From contig JAFITR010000035.1 of assembly GCA_017116025.1 (NCBI GenBank), positions 1-11,711 on the forward strand: a stretch of 11,711 nucleotides of DNA. Reading direction: 5' to 3'. Numbering within the stretch: the first letter of the stretch is position 1; the number at the start of each line of letters is the position of its first letter. The stretch is from Simkania negevensis. Lineage in GTDB: Bacteria; Chlamydiota; Chlamydiia; Chlamydiales; JAFITR01. Made by a program: the position numbers and the translations under genes. Under the pieces are notes generated by a model. It was not told where the DNA came from. It saw only the letters and a program-made list of their open reading frames with translations, and did no database searches. Positions 6,520-11,711 of the stretch are shown piece by piece.

Positions 6520-8534
6520 TCGGTCTGATAAAAAAAACATACCACTTTATCGGCAGCATTTGGTTTGCGCTTGTGCTGATCGTCTTTTTTGTTTTGTTTG
6601 TCTTGTTGGGGACATTTTTGGAAGCGCATAGTGGATCGCATCTTTTTGCTGCGCATTTCACCTATTCGAGCATCTATTTTGAGTTTTTGTTGTATTGTTT
6701 ATTTTGCAACATTTTATTTGCAGCGTTACGTCGTTGGCCTTTTCGCTGGAAGCACCTGCCTTTTTTGTTAACACACCTGGGTTTATTGATGGTGATTGGG
6801 GGGGTGATTTTGAAAGTACTTTATGGTGTACAGGGTTCGATGGTGGTATTGGAAGGCGGCATTGTTGACGAGATTTTTATGTCGAACACGCTAGGTTTGC
6901 ATGTGGAGGAGAGGGGTGGCGATATCCATCGGTTTGCATTAACACCGCACATGGTTGGGAAGTATGGTACAACGTTAAACGTTCCTGATGGCAGCGGGAC
7001 CTCTTTTCGTCTGGTGGGGATGGTACCGCATGTTGAAGAAGAGATTGAGTATTGGATCAAAAAGGGAATCTTGGATGTAGAAGAGTTAGGTGAAGAGTTG
7101 CTGGTTACACGCGAAAACAACGAAGGAGGCATAAAGAGGGCATTTCATCCGGAATTAGGAGTAGAGGCGGACTGGTATGCAGTGGAGACGGATGATCTGC
7201 TAACGGAGTTACACCAGGTCATTGCGATGGGTGTTACGGCTACTTTTTTTGCTGCTGATGGGCAGAAGTTTTTTACGACCCCTCTTTCTACACTTTTGGA
7301 GGGTGTAGAGCAAGATGGTTCTACTGTTAGAGGAGCCCTCTCTTTTAAAAGAAATGACAATGGTTCACTCATAGACGCTGCTCTACACGTGTTGTGGCAG
7401 GAGAAGGATGTTGTCGTCCCTTTGATGGGCGAGGGTCGCGGCAGGAATCGCTCTGAAGAAGGGAGCCGCTTACCCTTTTTTGTTGAGCTGTCGCGAGCAC
7501 GCCCTCTTGTAGCGTTTATTAAAGAGAAGGGGGGAGCTGAGACGGTATCTACCGTAACGAAGTGGGGCGGGCTGATATCAACAAGCTACGACAACCGCTC
7601 TCTTGGTCCTTATGTCCTTGTCGATGACGGTTTTTTAGGCTATGGCGTCTTTGCCAAGCTACCTTACTTACACCTACCAACGCACCACAGCGATCACATC
7701 AACGCCGAAAAGAGCGAGCTGCTCTATGCGATTAGTGAGCAGCTAGGGCTTGCGGACTACTCACTCCATGCTATTGAAGAGGCTGTACAAACGGCCTTAC
7801 GTCAACAAGGTATGACACTAGAAGAGGCGTTAGAACGCCAAGAGATTCCTCCTTCCTTAGAGCGGCTTGCACAAATCGCCGGCTACACAGAAGAAACACC
7901 CCCCACTCTCTTTACCCACATCGCACGGAAATTTATTCCTACTACACCTACACTGAAGCTCGAAGAGAACACCCCACTACTTGTCATACAAGCACGCAAA
8001 GGGGGTGTTGTCCACGAGGTACCTCTGCGTTATGATCTGTATGGCAGAGGGCTAAAATGGCCTGTACTAGGTGGAGAGTACCTTGTGCGCTTTCAGCCAC
8101 AATATAGGAAGATCCCCTACCGCCTGCGCCTACATGATGCACGCCAAATTAACTACCCAGGGACAGAGCAGCCATACAGCTTCGAAAGTGTCGTCACCCT
8201 TTCAGATGATCAACAGCTTGATCGGGAAGCAGTGATCAGCATGAATAAAGTATTGCAAACGTTTGACGGCTATCGTTTCTACCTCTCAAGTCTCTTTCCC
8301 AAAGAAGAGACGCAAGCACAACAGGCACAGTTTGCTGTGAACCATGATCCGGCAAAGTATTGGCTGACCTATCCAGGAGGTGTTATTGTCGCGATAGGGA
8401 TCGTTCTGCTATTCTGGTTGAAGGGACAACGAAAGGTTAACGAGGCAGCGGTTAACAAGGCGGCGGGAGGAAACGCGAAGACGCAGAGAGCGCAAAGAAA
8501 CGCAGAGAAAAAAATAGAGAGTGATACAAAATAA
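6516..8534 (+). CDS. ccsB: Cytochrome c biogenesis protein CcsB (ResB/Ccs1 family)
   Basis: This is the 672-residue membrane partner of CcsA in System II cytochrome c synthesis, which delivers heme to apocytochromes c outside the membrane. Three membrane segments lie at the N-terminus (about 12-32, 52-71, 81-103), including the family signature RRWPFRWKHLPFLLTHLG, where H80 or H87 would match the heme-channel histidine. A large periplasmic domain follows (about 105-615), then the typical VISMNKVLQTFDGYRFYLSS and a last membrane segment (616-636). The start overlaps the lipoprotein stop (ATGA). The last 30 or so residues are not family-like: residues 640-667 are translated from the left arm of a large inverted repeat. 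The coding strand is G/T-rich in the first half and A/C-rich in the second, an odd internal shift. Longer than many ResB proteins. Confidence 0.93.
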   Translation: MIGLIKKTYHFIGSIWFALVLIVFFVLFVLLGTFLEAHSGSHLFAAHFTYSSIYFEFLLYCLFCNILFAALRRWPFRWKHLPFLLTHLGLLMVIGGVILKVLYGVQGSMVVLEGGIVDEIFMSNTLGLHVEERGGDIHRFALTPHMVGKYGTTLNVPDGSGTSFRLVGMVPHVEEEIEYWIKKGILDVEELGEELLVTRENNEGGIKRAFHPELGVEADWYAVETDDLLTELHQVIAMGVTATFFAADGQKFFTTPLSTLLEGVEQDGSTVRGALSFKRNDNGSLIDAALHVLWQEKDVVVPLMGEGRGRNRSEEGSRLPFFVELSRARPLVAFIKEKGGAETVSTVTKWGGLISTSYDNRSLGPYVLVDDGFLGYGVFAKLPYLHLPTHHSDHINAEKSELLYAISEQLGLADYSLHAIEEAVQTALRQQGMTLEEALERQEIPPSLERLAQIAGYTEETPPTLFTHIARKFIPTTPTLKLEENTPLLVIQARKGGVVHEVPLRYDLYGRGLKWPVLGGEYLVRFQPQYRKIPYRLRLHDARQINYPGTEQPYSFESVVTLSDDQQLDREAVISMNKVLQTFDGYRFYLSSLFPKEETQAQQAQFAVNHDPAKYWLTYPGGVIVAIGIVLLFWLKGQRKVNEAAVNKAAGGNAKTQRAQRNAEKKIESDTK

Positions 8535-8693
8535 ATAAAGTGAATTTTGTGAAAAAAGTGTGTGCCAAAACATCAAATATATCTGTCTTTTTTTGTCTTA
8601 TCTATAATTTTGTTTTTTTTCTCTGCGTTTCTTTGCGCTCTCTGCGTCTTTGCGTTTCCTCCCGCGGCCTCGTTAACCGCTGCCTCGTTAACC
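8435..8693. repeat. Inverted repeat, 80-base arms, across the ccsB-ccsA junction
   Basis: The left arm (8435-8514) and right arm (8614-8693) are reverse complements over 80 bases with three mismatches and no gaps, around a 99-base A/T-rich centre. Each arm has two parts: a 'CGCAGAGAGCGCAAAGAAACG'-type stretch of near 10-base periodicity, and copies of a 15-base GTTAAC-containing unit. The left arm lies inside the 3' end of ccsB; the right arm lies inside the 5' part of the ccsA reading frame; the ccsB stop and the nominal ccsA start fall in the centre. From memory, CTCTGCGT/TTGCG-type repeats are scattered through many unrelated bacterial genomes. No transposase is present, so it would be non-autonomous. 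Confidence 0.92.
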
Positions 8694-10021
8694 GCCGCCT
8701 CGTTAACCGCGTTTGTCTTTCCTTGTTCCTTCTATTGGTTTGTTGGAGCGGCACGGGTTGGTGCGGAGTGGAGGAGATCCCTGTCTTGTACAAGGGACGT
8801 TTCCGTCCTTTGGAAGCGCAGGCACGCATTGCATCAACAACGCCTAACCAACAGCTGCACAATGCACCGCTTGCTCTGCCGACGAAACGTCTGAGCAGCG
8901 CCTCTTGGCTTGCATTGACTGCAAAAAACATGACCGAGGCCAACCCTACTCCATATCCTGATGTGGAATGGGGGAAGATCCGGAAGGCATATAGCAGCAA
9001 CAATATGGATGAGTTAGCAACATTGCTTGTTGCCAACTATGCAAACCACCTTGCTGGCAAACCCTACCAGTATGCGGAAGGCAAGGCTCTCTACTACCCT
9101 ACCATGGGACAGATGAGCGCTGAGGGGTTCTATTATAAACTGCCGCTACTATTGATTGTCGCCCTGCTATATTGCTTATCGCTTCTCTTCTTTGCATTTC
9201 CCAAAACGAGACGGTTTGCTACTCTAATCTTCCTCATAGCCTTCTTGTCCCATACCTTCTACCTCGCCCTACGCTGCTATATCCTTTCCCGCCCTCCTGT
9301 GTCGAACATGTTTGAAAGCGTGCTCTACGTTCCATGGACAGCAGCCCTGCTTGCCCTCGTATTGCGCTATACCTTCTTTAAGAGCAATCTCCTCCTCTTC
9401 TGTGCATCCCTTGCCAACAGCGTAATCTTTGCCATCCTCCTCGTTACAAAACTCTACCTCGAGATGGAGAACGTCCAGGCCGTTCTCGACTCCCAATACT
9501 GGCTGATCATCCATGTCCTTATGATCGTCGGCAGCTATGGTGTCTTCCTTCTGTGCGGCGCTCTAGGACATGCCTACCTTGCCGTACGTTGGATCAAAAA
9601 GCGGCATACAAAAGCATGCGATCTGCTGAGCAAAGCCATCCTACAGACGATGTATATTGGCACAGCACTACTCATACCAGGGACGATATTAGGAGGTGTC
9701 TGGGCAGCCCAAAGCTGGGGACGTTTCTGGGACTGGGATCCTAAAGAGTCGTGGGCATTTATCTCCAGCTGTACCTATCTGCTCTTTATTCACGCCTATA
9801 CCTTTAAAAAAATCAGCAAAAACACCCTCGCTATCGGCAGCATCGTCGGCCTTGCCGCCATCACATTCACCTGGTACGGTGTCAACTACATCCTTGGCAC
9901 AGGTATGCACTCCTACGGATTTTCCTCCGGTGGCGAAGGGTTCTACTATGCATTCTTAGGAGCAGAGGCCCTACTTATTGCCGCAGCAGCGTTGTTACGC
10001 AAATCACCACAAAGCCAATGA
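8540..10021 (+). CDS. ccsA: Cytochrome c biogenesis protein CcsA (heme handling, WWD domain)
   Basis: This is the heme-handling partner of CcsB in System II. About nine membrane segments are visible from residue 199 on. The tryptophan-rich WWD motif is WAAQSWGRFWDWDPKESW (388-405). Histidines fit the family's ligands: H325 (LIIHV), H418 (FIHAY) and H457 (GMHSYG). A soluble segment (about 79-195) begins with IPVLYKGRFRPLEAQAR, typical, from memory, of the linker in long or fused CcsBA proteins. The 5' end is uncertain. The reading frame opens with GTG at 8540, but residues about 26-56 are translated repeat DNA, and a hydrophobic, signal-like stretch (58-76) follows. The true start may be this GTG, GTG 8549 or 8558, or a TTG at 8723; none has a clear Shine-Dalgarno. 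It lies five bases after ccsB, probably in the same transcript. Confidence 0.92.
   Translation: MNFVKKVCAKTSNISVFFCLIYNFVFFLCVSLRSLRLCVSSRGLVNRCLVNRRLVNRVCLSLFLLLVCWSGTGWCGVEEIPVLYKGRFRPLEAQARIASTTPNQQLHNAPLALPTKRLSSASWLALTAKNMTEANPTPYPDVEWGKIRKAYSSNNMDELATLLVANYANHLAGKPYQYAEGKALYYPTMGQMSAEGFYYKLPLLLIVALLYCLSLLFFAFPKTRRFATLIFLIAFLSHTFYLALRCYILSRPPVSNMFESVLYVPWTAALLALVLRYTFFKSNLLLFCASLANSVIFAILLVTKLYLEMENVQAVLDSQYWLIIHVLMIVGSYGVFLLCGALGHAYLAVRWIKKRHTKACDLLSKAILQTMYIGTALLIPGTILGGVWAAQSWGRFWDWDPKESWAFISSCTYLLFIHAYTFKKISKNTLAIGSIVGLAAITFTWYGVNYILGTGMHSYGFSSGGEGFYYAFLGAEALLIAAAALLRKSPQSQ
8667..8711 (+). repeat. Three tandem 15-base units in the ccsA 5' region
   Basis: The unit GCCTCGTTAACCGCN occurs at 8667-8681, 8682-8696 and 8697-8711, differing only at the last base. 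The period is a multiple of three, so the frame is kept and the copies read as LVNR-containing repeats (GLVNR, CLVNR, RLVNR). The first two copies belong to the right arm of the inverted repeat, which has two matching diverged copies in the left arm (8435-8464); the third copy is extra, suggesting slippage after the element arrived. The arginines give a positive charge just before the hydrophobic segment of CcsA. Confidence 0.9.
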
Positions 10022-10068
10022 GCTCTCTGCTGATTTATGAGCAATATCCTCTATAAAAAAAATACTAT

Positions 10069-10098
10069 TTGAATTGTATTGTTGCTCTGTGATATATA
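10069..10098 (+). promoter_or_regulatory. Possible promoter for the small acidic protein and hemW
   Basis: A TTGAAT (10069-10074) is followed after 18 bases by TATATA (10093-10098), a reasonable match to a housekeeping sigma-70 promoter. Transcription would start near 10105 and leave a leader of about 35 bases containing AAAGG (10124-10128), a possible ribosome-binding site 11 bases before the ATG at 10140. The 118-base gap after ccsA holds no clear terminator, so read-through from ccsA is also possible. Confidence 0.35.
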
Positions 10099-10139
10099 GG
10101 CGCAACTGACTTTTTTTTGATGTAAAGGCCCTATTATAT

Positions 10140-10583
10140 ATGAAAAGTGAACGTTTACGAAAGCTAGAGAACGAGCTGAACGACTTGAATGAATGGTTGC
10201 GCTTAGGATTGGTACCGAAGAAAGATATCACAAAGCACAAGGAGGAGATAGGGCTCATCGCGGGAAAGATCGAAGAGGAAAGGAAGCGTCTCCAGTTTCT
10301 AAGAGAACACGGGGATCCTGTGGAATATGGCGTTCCACGCAAGCATGGAGCACGCACGTCGTATTTGGAGACACCAACAATGCCCGGTGTTGACAGCGGC
10401 AATGAATCGACCGAGAGCATTGGCCTGGACACAGACGCTATTGGCGTCGAAGAGGGAGGAAGCAGCGACAACGCAGATTCTGACGAAACGACCACAGACA
10501 AAGAAGAGGATATTGAAGACCCTTTCATGAATCCAAATAGGTGGCGACGCGGGATTATCGATCCCGATTCTGATGAATGGTGA
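10140..10583 (+). CDS. Small coiled-coil/acidic protein, probably the chlamydial CT053-type conserved protein
   Basis: This is a 147-residue protein of unknown function. Residues 1-56 are heptad-like and charged (KLENELNDLNEWL, then GLVPKKDITKHKEEI), probably a coiled-coil hairpin. Residues 57-83 are a basic/Pro-containing link. Residues 84-128 are strongly acidic and Ser/Thr-rich, probably disordered. The end is DPFMNPNRWRRGIIDPDSDEW, which looks like a distinct conserved tail. No signal peptide, membrane segment or catalytic motif is visible. In Chlamydia, as I recall, a protein of about this size (CT053) sits between hemN_1 and sucA, which fits the position here; the homology itself is inferred, not tested. 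It ends 21 bases before hemW and is probably co-transcribed with it. Confidence 0.82.
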   Translation: MKSERLRKLENELNDLNEWLRLGLVPKKDITKHKEEIGLIAGKIEEERKRLQFLREHGDPVEYGVPRKHGARTSYLETPTMPGVDSGNESTESIGLDTDAIGVEEGGSSDNADSDETTTDKEEDIEDPFMNPNRWRRGIIDPDSDEW

Positions 10584-10604
10584 GTAGGTTATGCGGGGCA
10601 ACTT

Positions 10605-11711
10605 GTGTCGCTGTTTAGCCTTTACATCCACCTGCCTTTTTGTACGAAAAAGTGTCCCTACTGCCACTTTTACGTCGTTCCAGACAAAGAAATTCTTAAA
10701 ACAAAACTGCTAGATGCGCTTCTTACCGAATGCGGCTGCTATCAAGATCTTTTTATGGACAGACAGCTTGTCTCTCTCTATTTTGGAGGGGGCACGCCGG
10801 CGCTTTTCGGCGCATCGAGGATAGAGACTACGATCAATGGTGTGATCGCTAGCTGTCCAAAGCGCAAGGAACCCTTTGAAACAACGTTAGAGGTGAATCC
10901 TGAAGACGTAACAACAGAGGCGATCGAAGCCTTCTGCCATGCAGGGGTGAATCGCATCAGCATAGGGGTGCAAAGCTTTGACGATCTCCTGTTGAAAGGA
11001 TTGGGGAGAACGCACAGCAGTGCAGACGCCGAGGCAGCGGTCCTTACAGCCTCTTCTGCGGGGATAAAAAACATCACCATCGACCTGATGTACGACCTGC
11101 CTAACCAGACACTGAAACACTGGGAGGCAAGCTTACGTCGTGCCATCGCCCTACCCATTGACCAGATCTCTTTGTACAACCTTACAATCGAACCTCATAC
11201 AGCCTTTTACAAAAAAAGGAAGCAGCTCAAGCGGCTCTCTCCTAACGACAAGGAGAGCCTGCTCATGTACAAGATGGCCCAAGAGCTCTTTATAGAGGCA
11301 GGTTTGAGGCAGTATGACGTTTCTGCTTTTGCCAAAGAAGGCAAAGAATCGGTCCACAACACAGGATATTGGCAAGGCCGTCCTTTTATCGGATTGGGGC
11401 CTTCAGCTTCTAGTTTTTGGAAGGGAAAAAGATACAGCAATATCGCCAACATCAACAGCTATTGTGATGCGTTGAAAGAGGGACACAGCGCAGTGAACTT
11501 CGAAGAAGAGCTCGGGAAGGAAGCCGCTCTACGAGAAAGAATCGCTATTGCTTTGCGCCTTTTGGAAGGGGTCGACCTGAAAAGTCTTGAGGAAGAAGTA
11601 GGGTGTGAACTATCTGAGGAGCTGTGGAAAACGTTACATACCCTTGCAGACCAAGGAGTCGTTGAACTAGGGGAAGGGCGCGTCCGCCTCACACAAAAAG
11701 GAGTGCTTTTC
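10605..11711 (+). CDS. hemW: HemW-type radical SAM protein (hemN-like), 3' end cut by the window
   Basis: 369 codons are visible with no stop before the edge. HemW proteins are usually about 375-390 residues, so only a few codons are missing. The family binds heme and is thought to be a heme chaperone; it is often annotated as oxygen-independent coproporphyrinogen oxidase. Visible motifs: the iron-sulfur cysteines C13, C17, C20 in CTKKCPYC, GGGTP (61-65), EVNPE (96-100), GVNRISIGVQSF (114-125), LGRTH (133-137), and the late HNTGYW and GLGPSAS. There is no further Cys just after CPYC, as true HemN has, which favours HemW. The residue after the third Cys is His where Asp is usual. Upstream the frame is closed at 10581, and the only start before the first motif with a plausible ribosome site (GGGG, 10595-10598) is GTG at 10605. 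Confidence 0.92.
   Translation, partial: MSLFSLYIHLPFCTKKCPYCHFYVVPDKEILKTKLLDALLTECGCYQDLFMDRQLVSLYFGGGTPALFGASRIETTINGVIASCPKRKEPFETTLEVNPEDVTTEAIEAFCHAGVNRISIGVQSFDDLLLKGLGRTHSSADAEAAVLTASSAGIKNITIDLMYDLPNQTLKHWEASLRRAIALPIDQISLYNLTIEPHTAFYKKRKQLKRLSPNDKESLLMYKMAQELFIEAGLRQYDVSAFAKEGKESVHNTGYWQGRPFIGLGPSASSFWKGKRYSNIANINSYCDALKEGHSAVNFEEELGKEAALRERIAIALRLLEGVDLKSLEEEVGCELSEELWKTLHTLADQGVVELGEGRVRLTQKGVLF

Noticed and set aside
8435..8711. CRISPR array or insertion sequence at the ccs repeats
   Set aside because: There are no spaced identical repeats with unique spacers and no transposase; the units are contiguous and form inverted arms.
8602..9036. 144-residue minus-strand frame rich in Arg/Thr
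   Set aside because: Its basic tail is simply the translated complement of the inverted repeat, and the rest is antisense to ccsA.
10106..10137. Promoter using CTGACT and TATTAT just before the small gene
   Set aside because: The spacing of 20 bases is poor and would leave almost no leader; the TTGAAT/TATATA pair upstream fits better.
10004..10528. 174-residue minus-strand frame
   Set aside because: Ser-rich complement of the acidic protein gene and the gap before it; low-complexity shadow with no start signal.
10778..11179. 133-residue minus-strand frame
   Set aside because: Antisense to hemW, whose motifs are continuous through this stretch.

Overview
The window looks like a piece of a chromosome from a member of the Chlamydiota, probably an environmental ('chlamydia-like') lineage rather than Chlamydiaceae. 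The main reason is gene content and order. A HemW-type radical SAM gene follows a small coiled-coil/acidic protein gene, and sucA and sucB lie close by. From memory this matches the hemN_1 / CT053 / sucA / sucB neighbourhood of Chlamydia trachomatis. What differs is a cytochrome c maturation (System II) block inserted between the two halves, and lpdA placed beside sucB. The assignment is an inference; no marker rRNA is present.

Layout. On the minus strand, reading leftward from about 5742, come sucA (E1), sucB (E2) and lpdA (E3): all three subunits of the 2-oxoglutarate dehydrogenase complex, which makes succinyl-CoA and NADH from 2-oxoglutarate. sucA and sucB are tightly spaced and probably co-transcribed. 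lpdA is separated from sucB by a 316-base gap that is mostly inverted-repeat DNA and has its own good Shine-Dalgarno sequence. On the plus strand, from 5887, come a putative lipoprotein, ccsB (ResB/Ccs1) overlapping it by ATGA, then ccsA. CcsB and CcsA together would carry heme across the inner membrane and attach it to apocytochromes c. After a 118-base gap with a possible promoter come a 147-residue protein with a coiled-coil head and an acidic tail, and hemW, which runs off the right edge probably only a few codons before its stop.

The striking feature beyond the genes is three large inverted repeats in 11.7 kb, one in each of three gene junctions. They are a 55-base-arm repeat between sucB and lpdA, a nearly perfect 33-base-arm palindrome between the divergent sucA and lipoprotein genes, and an 80-base-arm repeat across the ccsB/ccsA junction. 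The last one reaches into both reading frames, so its arms are translated as the C-terminal tail of CcsB and the apparent N-terminus of CcsA. No tRNA, rRNA, CRISPR array or transposase gene was seen.

Functionally the two halves meet in respiration. The 2-oxoglutarate dehydrogenase complex supplies NADH. The ccs genes equip the cell with c-type cytochromes. HemW is a heme-binding radical SAM protein. No thioredoxin-like partner (ResA/CcsX) or CcdA of System II lies in the window.
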